Below the pieces are notes generated by a model that was given only the letters and a program-made list of their open reading frames with translations, was not told the origin of the DNA and searched no databases. The translations under genes were made by a program, and so were the position numbers. A DNA stretch of 64,000 nucleotides from Nocardia takedensis NBRC 100417 (GTDB lineage Bacteria > Actinomycetota > Actinomycetes > Mycobacteriales > Mycobacteriaceae): the NCBI RefSeq assembly GCF_000308695.1, contig NZ_BAGG01000093.1:1-64000 (forward strand), written 5' to 3'. Positions 35,077 through 42,327 of this stretch are shown in pieces. Each line of letters begins with the position of its first letter. Position 1 is the first letter of the stretch.

Positions 35077-35200
35077 CGGCGCGCCCCTCCCCGCTACCGC
35101 GTGCGGAGCACCTGCGCTTCCGCCGCGTGCCACCATTCTGTGTCGCGGGTCGACCCGGGCTCGCGCGCGGGGGCAGTATTCCGCCAGTGTTCACCGACGA

Positions 35201-36253
35201 TCAACCGGCGGCGGTCCACTCCAGCAATCGATCCACCGGCCAGGTGTTGATCACCGAATCGGGCGCGACGCCGTTGGCGACCGCCCGCGCGCATCCGTAA
35301 CCCTGCCAATCCAATTGGCCCGGCGCGTGCGCGTCGGTGTCGATGCTGAACAGGCAGTCCATCTCCACCGCCAGTCGCAGCAACCGCGAGGGCGGATCGC
35401 GGCGTTCCGGGCGGCTGTTGATCTCGACGGCCGTGCCGTAGCGGCGGCAGGCCTCGAAGACCAGTTCGGCGTCGAACTCCGACTCGGGGCGGGTCCCGCG
35501 ACCGCCCTCGACCAGCCGACCCGTGCAGTGCCCCAACACATCCACGTTCGGGTCGGCCACCGCGGTGACCATGCGTCGGGTCATCACGTCGCGTTCGGCG
35601 CGCAGTTTGGAATGCACGCTGGCCACCACGATGTCGACGCGGGCGAGCAGATCCGCGTCCTGGTCCAGGGAGCCGTCATCGAGGATGTCGACCTCGATCC
35701 CGGTCAGCACCCGGAACGGCGCGACCCGCTCGTTGAGTGCGGCGACGACGTCCAACTGGCGGCGCAACCGGTCGGCGGACAGACCGTTGGCCACGGTCAG
35801 GCGCGGCGAATGATCGGTCAGCGCACAGTATTCGTGCCCGAGCGCCGCCGCGACCGCCATCATCTCCTCGATCGGACTGCCGCCGTCGGACCAGTCCGAG
35901 TGGGTGTGCAGATCCCCGCGCAGCGCCCGCCGCATCGGCGCGCCCTCCGCGCCGATCGGCCGGGCCTGACCGCGCAACTCACGCAGATAGTCGGGCACCT
36001 CCCCCGCGCTCGCCTGCGCGATGACCGCCGCGGTCTTGGGGCCGATGCCCGCGATCTCCTGCCAACTGCCCGCCGCCGCCCGCCGCGCCCGTTCCCGGTC
36101 GGAGAGCTCCGCGACGATGTCGGCGGCGCGCCGATACGCCTTGACCCGGTGGGTCTGGGCGCGCTCGCGTTCGAGCCAGAACCCGATCTCGCGCAGCGCC
36201 TCCACCGGCCCCGGCGCGGCCGGATCGGAGGCGGGCGGCGGGTTCGCGGGCAC
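35201..36253 (-). CDS. PHP-domain phosphoesterase with helix-hairpin-helix N-terminus
   Basis: The 350-residue protein has a polX-like helical region with a helix-hairpin-helix (WQEIAGIGPKTAAVIAQA, about 63-80) followed by a PHP domain. Metal-binding motifs are GDLHTHSDWSDGG, ALTDHS, GIEVDI, DIVVASVHSKL, VDVLGHCTGRL and DTDAHAPGQL. PHP domains hydrolyse phosphoesters and also occur in family X polymerases, but the polymerase domain is absent. Role likely in DNA or nucleotide metabolism. GTG 36253 lies directly after the stop of an upstream gene region. Confidence 0.85.
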   Translation of the reverse strand: MPANPPPASDPAAPGPVEALREIGFWLERERAQTHRVKAYRRAADIVAELSDRERARRAAAGSWQEIAGIGPKTAAVIAQASAGEVPDYLRELRGQARPIGAEGAPMRRALRGDLHTHSDWSDGGSPIEEMMAVAAALGHEYCALTDHSPRLTVANGLSADRLRRQLDVVAALNERVAPFRVLTGIEVDILDDGSLDQDADLLARVDIVVASVHSKLRAERDVMTRRMVTAVADPNVDVLGHCTGRLVEGGRGTRPESEFDAELVFEACRRYGTAVEINSRPERRDPPSRLLRLAVEMDCLFSIDTDAHAPGQLDWQGYGCARAVANGVAPDSVINTWPVDRLLEWTAAG

Positions 36254-36835
36254 CTAGCGGACCCGGCTGTATTTCACGAAGGCGACACCGTCCTCGTAGA
36301 CGCGGCTGGTGATGACCCGGAACCGCGCCGGATCGGGCAGACGCTCCCCCGCGCCGAACAGCGGTTTACCGCGTCCGAGCACGATCGGATAGAGCTTGAG
36401 GAAGATCTGGTCGATCTCCGGCAGCAGGGCATAGGCCAACTCGCCGCCGCCGCACAGCCAGATGCCCAGACCGGGCTCGCGCTTGAGTCGGCGCACCCGG
36501 GCCAGCGGGTCCTCGGCGATCAGTTCCACGTCCGGATCGGGATTCTCCGGCAGCGTCGTGGACACCACGAACTGCCGCAGATGCGCGTACGGGCTCGACG
36601 TCCCGGTCCGCACCCCGAAATCATGGGTCTTGCGGCCCATCAGCACGGTGTCGAAACTGGCATTGGCCTTGTCGATGCCCAACGCCTCGCGCACCTTGGT
36701 CGGCAGCGTCTCCGGGAACTGCGCGGTGATCGCCGGGCCGTGGTCGCCGCCCACGGGGAAGAAGTCCACCGACCCGTCCTCGGTGGCGATGAAGCCGTCG
36801 ATGGTCGACGCGACGTAATAGGTGAGCCTGCGCAT
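36254..36835 (-). CDS. Dihydrofolate reductase-like (RibD C-terminal domain) protein
   Basis: The 193-residue protein fits the RibD_C/DHFR-like reductase group: YYVASTIDGFIATEDGSVDF at the N-terminus, TVLMGRKTHDFG, LCGGGELAYALLPEID and LKLYPIVLGRGKPLF. These are NADPH-dependent reductases of unknown substrate in most actinobacteria. ATG 36835 has AGGAAGGA upstream. The stop is adjacent to the PHP gene start, so the two are likely co-transcribed. Confidence 0.88.
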   Translation of the reverse strand: MRRLTYYVASTIDGFIATEDGSVDFFPVGGDHGPAITAQFPETLPTKVREALGIDKANASFDTVLMGRKTHDFGVRTGTSSPYAHLRQFVVSTTLPENPDPDVELIAEDPLARVRRLKREPGLGIWLCGGGELAYALLPEIDQIFLKLYPIVLGRGKPLFGAGERLPDPARFRVITSRVYEDGVAFVKYSRVR

Positions 36836-36895
36836 AGGTCCTTCCTCCTACGGCCGATCCGATCCGGCCGCTAGGGAAACCGTATCTCGCCCGAC

Positions 36896-37756
36896 TCAGC
36901 GGTGGTGCGGCTTGCGCTGGCAGCGCGGACACGAGAACGACGAACGGTTCATGAACCGTTCACGCGTGATCGGGGCTCCGCACCGTCGGCACGGTTCGTC
37001 CTCGCGACCGTAGACCGCCAGCGACCGTTCGAAGTAGCCGGAATTACCGTTGACGTTCACGTAGAGGGCGTCGAAGGAGGTGCCGCCCGCCGCCAGCGCC
37101 TCCGTCATGACGGCGGTGACCTCGGCCAGCAGGCCGCGCAGCACCGGCTTGCTCAGCCCGGAGGCGAGCCTGCCGCCGTGCAGGCGGGCCCGCCACAGCG
37201 ACTCGTCGGCGTAGATGTTGCCCACCCCGGAGACCACCGTCTGATCGAGCAGGACGCGCTTGATCTCGGAGGAGCGGGAACGCAGCGCGGCGACCGCGGT
37301 CTCCACGTCGAAACGCGGGTCCAGCGGGTCGCGGGCGATGTGGGCGACCGGTTCGGGCAGCAGCGACCCGTCGACCTCGACCAGCGGGGCCAGCGCCCAG
37401 CCGCCGAAGGTCCGCTGATCCACGAAGCGCAGTTCGGCGCCGTCGTGCAGGGCGGCCCGGATGTGGGCGTGCTTCTCCACCGGGGCGACGGCGGGCTGCA
37501 CCAACATCTGCCCGCTCATCCCCAGGTGTACCACCAGGGCGCTGTCGGAGTCGTCGAAGGTCAACCACAGGTATTTGCCGCGGCGTTCGGCGGCGGCCAC
37601 ACGCAGACCGGTCAGGCGCGCCGCGAGATCGGCGGCGCCTTCCAGGTGACGGCGCACCGACCGCGGATGCGTCACGGTCACCGATTCGACGGTCCGGCCG
37701 ACCACGTGGCTGTCCAGCCCGCGCCGGACCACCTCGACCTCGGGGAGTTCGGGCAT
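36896..37756 (-). CDS. mutM: Formamidopyrimidine-DNA glycosylase (Fpg/MutM)
   Basis: The 286-residue enzyme removes 8-oxoguanine and opened purines and cleaves the abasic site. The catalytic N-terminus PELPEVEVV is intact, including Pro2 and Glu3. The helix-two-turn-helix (DQTVVSGVGNIYADESLW) and the C-terminal zinc finger (CRRCG ... CPRCQ) are complete. ATG 37756 lies directly after the rnc stop, so it is co-transcribed with rnc, as in mycobacteria. Confidence 0.97.
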   Translation of the reverse strand: MPELPEVEVVRRGLDSHVVGRTVESVTVTHPRSVRRHLEGAADLAARLTGLRVAAAERRGKYLWLTFDDSDSALVVHLGMSGQMLVQPAVAPVEKHAHIRAALHDGAELRFVDQRTFGGWALAPLVEVDGSLLPEPVAHIARDPLDPRFDVETAVAALRSRSSEIKRVLLDQTVVSGVGNIYADESLWRARLHGGRLASGLSKPVLRGLLAEVTAVMTEALAAGGTSFDALYVNVNGNSGYFERSLAVYGREDEPCRRCGAPITRERFMNRSSFSCPRCQRKPHHR

Positions 37757-38479
37757 CTAGTCTTCGGCGGTCAACGCCCGGTAGGCCGCGCCCGCCGCCT
37801 TCTGCTCGGCTTCCTTCTTGGAGCGTCCGACGCCGCTGCCGTAGGCGACGCCGCCGATCACCGTCGTCGCGGTGAACTCCTTGTCGTGATCGGGGCCCGT
37901 CGAGGTGATCTCGTAGCTGGGCACGCCGAGGCCGCGCTCGGCGGTCAGCTCTTGCAGACTGGTCTTCCAGTCCAGGCCGGCGCCCATGCGGGGGCCACGC
38001 TCGAGCAGGTCGGCGAACAGGCGAAGCACCACCTCGCGCGCGACCTCGATGCCGTGCTCGAGATGCACCGCGCCCAGCAGCGACTCCATGCCGTCGGCGA
38101 GGATGCTCGGCTTGTTGCGGCCACCGGTGAGTTCCTCACCCTTGCCCAGCAGCAGGTGCACGCCGAGCCCGCCCTCGCCGAGCCCGCGCGCCACCTCGGC
38201 CAGCGCGTGCATGTTCACCACGCTGGCGCGCAGCTTGGCCAACTCGCCCTCGGACTTCTCCGGGTGCTCGTGGTACAGGCGCTCGGTGATGCTCAGGCCG
38301 AGTACCGAGTCGCCCAGGAATTCCAGGCGCTCGTTGGTCGGCAGGCCGCCGTTCTCGTAGGCGTAGGACCGGTGCGTCAGCGCGAGCCGCAACAGATCCG
38401 GCCCCACCTCGACGCCGAGGGCGTCGAGGAGGCTCGTGTGCGCACCGGTCGGGCCGGTGACATCCTTGCTGACCGTCAC
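37757..38479 (-). CDS. rnc: Ribonuclease III
   Basis: The 240-residue enzyme cleaves double-stranded RNA in rRNA and mRNA processing. The RNase III signature NERLEFLGDSVLGL is at about 50-62. A second catalytic region with SILADGMESLLGAV follows, and the C-terminal double-stranded RNA-binding domain spans about 165-236 (WKTSLQEL, GVGRSKKEAEQKAAGAAY). GTG 38479 is used. It lies downstream of rpmF and the DUF177 gene and upstream of mutM in one leftward cluster. Confidence 0.97.
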   Translation of the reverse strand: MTVSKDVTGPTGAHTSLLDALGVEVGPDLLRLALTHRSYAYENGGLPTNERLEFLGDSVLGLSITERLYHEHPEKSEGELAKLRASVVNMHALAEVARGLGEGGLGVHLLLGKGEELTGGRNKPSILADGMESLLGAVHLEHGIEVAREVVLRLFADLLERGPRMGAGLDWKTSLQELTAERGLGVPSYEITSTGPDHDKEFTATTVIGGVAYGSGVGRSKKEAEQKAAGAAYRALTAED

Positions 38480-38501
38480 GTCGATGAGGCGGTTCGAACC
38501 G

Positions 38502-38684
38502 TCAGACAGCGGAGGTGACCTGGCGGCCCTTGTAGGTGCCGCAGGACGGGCACGCGATGTGCGGCAGGGTCTTCTCGCCGCACGCGCGGTTCGGGCACGT
38601 GACCAGGGTCGGCGCGGTGGCCTTCCACTGGCTGCGCCGCGACCTGGTGTTGGAACGGGACATCCGGCGCTTCGGAACGGCCAC
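38502..38684 (-). CDS. rpmF: 50S ribosomal protein L32 (zinc-ribbon form)
   Basis: The 60-residue protein reads AVPKRRMSRSNTRSRR at the N-terminus and has four cysteines (CPNRAC and CPSC), the zinc-binding form. GTG 38684 is the start, with AGGAGAA about six bases upstream; an upstream frame adds seven residues absent from L32. It sits between the DUF177 gene and rnc, the usual order. Confidence 0.96.
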   Translation of the reverse strand: MAVPKRRMSRSNTRSRRSQWKATAPTLVTCPNRACGEKTLPHIACPSCGTYKGRQVTSAV

Positions 38685-38774
38685 GACTACTTCTCCTCTG
38701 TCCACTGCGCGTCACGGCACGGGTTGCCGCGACTGCTGACTGTCTTACCGATGGTCTTGTCGGTGATCGCCGTA

Positions 38775-39407
38775 CTAGCGATCGCCGGGGTCGGCCACAC
38801 CCGAGTCGGGGTTGCCGCCGCCGGGCGATTCGGTGGCGAACCTCGCCAGCCCGGCCCAGCGAGGGTCAAGTATCTCATGCCCGTGATCCGGACCCGCAAT
38901 CGCCATCCGGACACCGCATTCGGCGCACAGGCCGGGGCAGTCCGGCGTGCACAGCGGCTGCAACGGGAATTCCAGGCCGAGCAGATCGATCACCACCGGC
39001 TCGAGGTCGATCTGATCATCGACCAAGCGGTGGACCTCGTCCTCTTCGGTGGTCTGCTCGGTGGCGCTGTCCGGATAGGCGAACAGCTCGGTCACCGACA
39101 GGTCGACCGACCCGGTGAAGGGCTCGAGGCAGCGCGAGCATTCGCCCGCCGTCGGACCGGTGACGGTTCCGGTGACCAGCACGCCCTCCGAGACCGCCTG
39201 CAACCGCAGGTCGAGATCGAGTTCCGCGCCGACGGGCACCGCGATCATCTCCAGGCCCAGCCGCTCGGCGACCTGCACCGTGCGACGTAGCTCCTTCATG
39301 GTGCCGGGGCGGCGACCCAGGGAGCTGACATCGATCACGAAGCCCGCGTCCGGCCGACGGCGCGAGGCCGTGCGCGGACGCGACGCGGAACCGGAACCGG
39401 CGGACAT
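38775..39407 (-). CDS. DUF177 (YceD-like) protein
   Basis: The 210-residue protein has the DUF177 core: VIDVSSLGRRPGTM, LEMIAVPVG, GEGVLVTGTV-like sequence (SEGVLVTGTVTGPT), a cysteine pair in GECSRCLEPF, and a C-terminal CTPDCPGLCAECG. The C-terminal cysteines may bind zinc. DUF177 genes neighbour rpmF across bacteria and are linked to 23S rRNA accumulation in plants and E. coli. ATG 39407 is used; a GTG is immediately before it. Confidence 0.9.
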   Translation of the reverse strand: MSAGSGSASRPRTASRRRPDAGFVIDVSSLGRRPGTMKELRRTVQVAERLGLEMIAVPVGAELDLDLRLQAVSEGVLVTGTVTGPTAGECSRCLEPFTGSVDLSVTELFAYPDSATEQTTEEDEVHRLVDDQIDLEPVVIDLLGLEFPLQPLCTPDCPGLCAECGVRMAIAGPDHGHEILDPRWAGLARFATESPGGGNPDSGVADPGDR

Positions 39408-39495
39408 CACGAACTCACTCACGATCGAGGGGGTATGGGCAACCACACCACAGTACGCGAGATACGCCGCCGGGCCAAAACGCGCCGGGATGGAC

Positions 39496-40242
39496 TCAGC
39501 GGCGGAAGTCGGCCGCGTAGTCGGGCGCGCCCGCACCGGAACGCAGCTGGTGACGGCCGCGGCCGACGGTGCGCAGGGTGGCGTCGAGGGTCTCCTCGAA
39601 ACCGGCCAGCGTCGAGTCCACGTAGTGGTCGCACTCGTCGCGCATCCGATCCGCCTCGGCCTGGGCGGCGTCGATCAGTCGCGCGGATTCGACGTGCGCG
39701 GCCCGGACCACCTCGGTCTGGTCGACCAGCCGGTCGCGTTCGGCCAGCCCTTCGGCGACCGACCGCTCGTAGGCGGTCTTGCCCGCCTCGACCATGCGGT
39801 CGGCCTCGACCCGGGCGCGGCCGGTGAGTTCCTCGTATTCGGCGGTGCCGTCGGCGACGACGCGATCGGCCTCGGCCTGCGCGGTGGCGACCAGGTGGTC
39901 GGCGTGCGCGCCGGCCTCGGCCACCATGCGGTCGGCGTGCGCCTTGGCGTCGGCGAGGATGCGATCGGCCTCCTCGCGGGCGGAGCCGATGGTCTGCTCG
40001 GCCTGCTCGTTCGCGCCGGTCACGGCGGTCTCGGCGGCGGTGCGGGCGTCGGTGACGATCTTGTCCCGGTGGTCGAGCACGTCCTGGGCGTCGTCCAGTT
40101 CGCCGGGCAGGGCGTCGCGGACATCGTCGAGTAGTTCGAGCACGTCGCCGCGCGGCACGATGCAGCTGCGGGTGGGCGGGATCCCGCGCGCCTCCTCGAC
40201 GATCGCCACCAGCTCGTCGAGCGCTTCGAATACGCGATACAT
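39496..40242 (-). CDS. sepIVA: SepIVA-like coiled-coil DivIVA-family septation protein
   Basis: The 248-residue protein starts MYRVFEALDELVAIVEEARG and continues into a long coiled coil of Ala, Glu, Asp and Arg repeats (about 60-225). In mycobacteria SepIVA localises to the division site and intracellular membrane domain and is needed for septation. The gene order DUF177-sepIVA agrees with M. tuberculosis Rv2926c-Rv2927c. Confidence 0.92.
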   Translation of the reverse strand: MYRVFEALDELVAIVEEARGIPPTRSCIVPRGDVLELLDDVRDALPGELDDAQDVLDHRDKIVTDARTAAETAVTGANEQAEQTIGSAREEADRILADAKAHADRMVAEAGAHADHLVATAQAEADRVVADGTAEYEELTGRARVEADRMVEAGKTAYERSVAEGLAERDRLVDQTEVVRAAHVESARLIDAAQAEADRMRDECDHYVDSTLAGFEETLDATLRTVGRGRHQLRSGAGAPDYAADFRR

Positions 40243-40601
40243 GCTCTCTACCCCGCTCTCGTACAGATGTCGGCGAAACTCTCCGCCGAACCCAGTGTGC
40301 CCGCACCGACCGCCGTGACCGAGTCATCTTCCGGTGTGTCGTCGCGGTGTCTGCCATGCCACAGAAATCAAGTGGAGAACTCGCCTCCACTTCGTGTTAC
40401 ATTTCTATCGGTGGAGATCACTCCAAGATCTTCGCAAGAGTTTCGCAGGCGCCGAGCAGAACCCTGGGACCGAGAGGAGGCCGACGGCCGGAAACACACT
40501 TCCTCCCGAGCCGTGCATACAGGACAATCGGCACGTGGGAGGGAATGCCGCGGCCACCACCGCTGTTTCCCACCGAAGGCACACGTTGGATCGGAAAGAC
40601 G
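40243..40601. promoter_or_regulatory. Divergent intergenic region with an inverted repeat before the GtrA gene
   Basis: AAGTGGAG (40370-40377) and CTCCACTT (40385-40392) form a perfect 8-bp stem with a 7-base loop. TACATT at about 40397-40402 fits a -10 box directly after it, and GTGGAG recurs near 40411. This would place the repeat over the -35 region, as an operator. The remaining roughly 190 bases to the GtrA start could be a leader. A frame in it with GAGGGA before ATG 40545 joins GtrA in frame. Confidence 0.5.
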
Positions 40602-41117
40602 ATGACCGTACTGGACGCACCGCGGACGATCGTGCTCCCCGCGGGCATGTACACCCCCTGGACCGGGCCGTTCCCGGTGCTGCGGGTGTCCCCGGCCACC
40701 GATCCGTTCACGCGGCTGCTGGGGTACCTGCGCGGTGACCGCGCCTTCGCCCAGCTGATCCGCTTCGCACTGGTCGGCGGTTCCAGCAATGTCGCCTACA
40801 TCCTGCTGTTCTTCGCCCTGCACGGCGTGGGACCGCTGCTCGCGAACGTGGCGGGTTCGGTGGTCAGCACCGTCATCGCCAACGAACTGCACCGTCAGCT
40901 CACCTTCCACGCCGCCGACCGGGTCGGTTGGTTCAAGGCCCAGTGGGAGGGCGGCGGTCTCGCACTCGTCGGCCTCGGCATCACCACCGCGGGCTTGGCG
41001 GCGCTGGAACTGTGGGCCCCCGGCCTCGGCGGTTCCGCGCAGGCCGTCGCCGTGTTGGCGATCACCGCCGCGGTCGGCGCGATGCGCTTCCTGGCGCTGC
41101 GCGGCCTGGTGTTCTGA
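40602..41117 (+). CDS. GtrA family membrane protein
   Basis: The 171-residue protein has four membrane segments and the GtrA pattern LIRFALVGGSSNVAYILLFF, VVSTVIANELHRQLTFH and AMRFLALRGLVF. GtrA proteins are thought to help move polyprenol-linked sugars across the membrane for cell envelope glycans. ATG 40602 has only a weak GGAAAG upstream. ATG 40545 has GAGGGA nearby and would add 19 residues. Confidence 0.85.
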   Translation: MTVLDAPRTIVLPAGMYTPWTGPFPVLRVSPATDPFTRLLGYLRGDRAFAQLIRFALVGGSSNVAYILLFFALHGVGPLLANVAGSVVSTVIANELHRQLTFHAADRVGWFKAQWEGGGLALVGLGITTAGLAALELWAPGLGGSAQAVAVLAITAAVGAMRFLALRGLVF

Positions 41118-41159
41118 GCCCCCCGCCCCGAGCCTCGGTGATCCGAGCGCCCGCGTCCC

Positions 41160-41210
41160 CGAACGAACCGAGGCCCGACTCCCCCGCGGAGTCGGGCCTC
41201 GTCTCGTTCG
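41160..41210. terminator. Long bidirectional hairpin between GtrA and coaD genes
   Basis: CGAGGCCCGACTCC (41169-41182) pairs perfectly with GGAGTCGGGCCTCG (41188-41201) around a 5-base loop. The outer arms CGAACGA (41160-41166) and TCGTTCG (41204-41210) extend the stem. It separates convergent genes whose stops are at 41117 and 41216. Confidence 0.85.
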
Positions 41211-41215
41211 AAGAC

Positions 41216-41701
41216 CTAGGACGAACGTTCGGCCAAGCGCGCGAGCAGTCGCTTGTGCACGATCGGCGGCAGCATGTCGGCGACCTCACCGCCGTAGGCG
41301 GCCACCTCCTTGACCAGTGAACTGGACAGGTAGCTGAAGGCAGGGTTGGTCGCGATGAAGAAGGTGTCCACCCCGGACAGCTTCTTGTTCATCTGCGCCA
41401 TCTGGAGTTCGTAGCCGAAATCGCCCGCATCGCGCAGCCCCTTGACGATGGCCCCGATCCCCTCCTCCCGCGCGAAGTCGACCAGCAGCCCCTGCCAGGA
41501 GGCGACCCGCACGTTGGGCAGATGCGCGGTCGACTCGCGCAGCAGGTCCATGCGCTCCTCGACGGTGAACATGCCCTGCTTCTTCGGGTTGATCATGACG
41601 GTCACCACGACCTCGTCGAATTGTGCCGCCGCCCTGGTGAATACGTCGATATGTCCGTTGGTCACCGGATCGAAGGACCCGGGGCACAGTGCTCCTGCCA
41701 T
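41216..41701 (-). CDS. coaD: Pantetheine-phosphate adenylyltransferase
   Basis: The 161-residue enzyme transfers AMP to 4'-phosphopantetheine in coenzyme A synthesis. It shows the nucleotidyltransferase motif GSFDPVTNGHID, the central VKGLRDAGDFGYELQMAQMN, and the C-terminal YLSSSLVKEVAAYGG. ATG 41701 is the usual start; the longer frame adds 12 basic residues. It is followed by rsmD upstream in the same direction, as in mycobacteria. Confidence 0.97.
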   Translation of the reverse strand: MAGALCPGSFDPVTNGHIDVFTRAAAQFDEVVVTVMINPKKQGMFTVEERMDLLRESTAHLPNVRVASWQGLLVDFAREEGIGAIVKGLRDAGDFGYELQMAQMNKKLSGVDTFFIATNPAFSYLSSSLVKEVAAYGGEVADMLPPIVHKRLLARLAERSS

Positions 41702-41748
41702 GCCCAGACGGTAACAGCGGCGACCGCACCGGCGCACGGTCGACCACG

Positions 41749-42327
41749 CTAGTCCGCGCGCGACTCACCGGGGGTCGCGAAGTCGGCGATCTCGAGCCTG
41801 GTCTCGCCGTAGCGGCGCGGTTTCGCGACCGTGAATCCGGCCGGCCAGGAGATCTCCGGCGAGCGCGCGGACCGCTCCACGATCACCATCGCGTCCTCGG
41901 ACAGCCAGCCGTGGCGCACCAGCGCGACGAGGTCGGCCTCGACGGCCGCGGTGTCCAGGTCGTAGGGCGGATCGGCGAAGACCACGTCGAATTCCGCGGT
42001 CGTCCCCTGCGCCAGCACCGTCGCCACCTGACCGACCCGCAGGTCCGCGCCCGGCAGTCCGAGGTCGGCGATATTGCCGCGCACCACCGCCGCCGCCTTG
42101 CGGTCGGCCTCCACCAGCACCGCCGCCGACGCCCCCCGCGAGAGCGCTTCCAGCCCGAGCGCCCCCGAGCCCGCGTAGAGGTCGAGCACCCGCAGACCGT
42201 CCAGATCCCAGCGCGCCTCCAGCGCGCTGAACAGGGCCTCGCGCACCCGGTCGGAGGTCGGGCGGGTGCCCGCGGGCGGCACCCGCAACCGCCGCCCGCC
42301 CGCCGCGCCCGCGACGATCCGGGTCAT
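41749..42327 (-). CDS. rsmD: 16S rRNA (guanine966-N2)-methyltransferase
   Basis: The 192-residue protein has the RsmD opening RIVAGAAGGRRLRVPP, the S-adenosylmethionine loop LDLYAGSGALGLEALSRGA and the catalytic FADPPYDL. It methylates a guanine of 16S rRNA in the 30S subunit. The start overlaps the pyc stop, so pyc, rsmD and coaD form a leftward run. Confidence 0.95.
   Translation of the reverse strand: MTRIVAGAAGGRRLRVPPAGTRPTSDRVREALFSALEARWDLDGLRVLDLYAGSGALGLEALSRGASAAVLVEADRKAAAVVRGNIADLGLPGADLRVGQVATVLAQGTTAEFDVVFADPPYDLDTAAVEADLVALVRHGWLSEDAMVIVERSARSPEISWPAGFTVAKPRRYGETRLEIADFATPGESRAD

Noticed and set aside
38487..38502. CGGTTCGAACCG near rpmF as a possible tRNA T-loop
   Set aside because: It is a short palindrome between rpmF and rnc; no cloverleaf arms are present.
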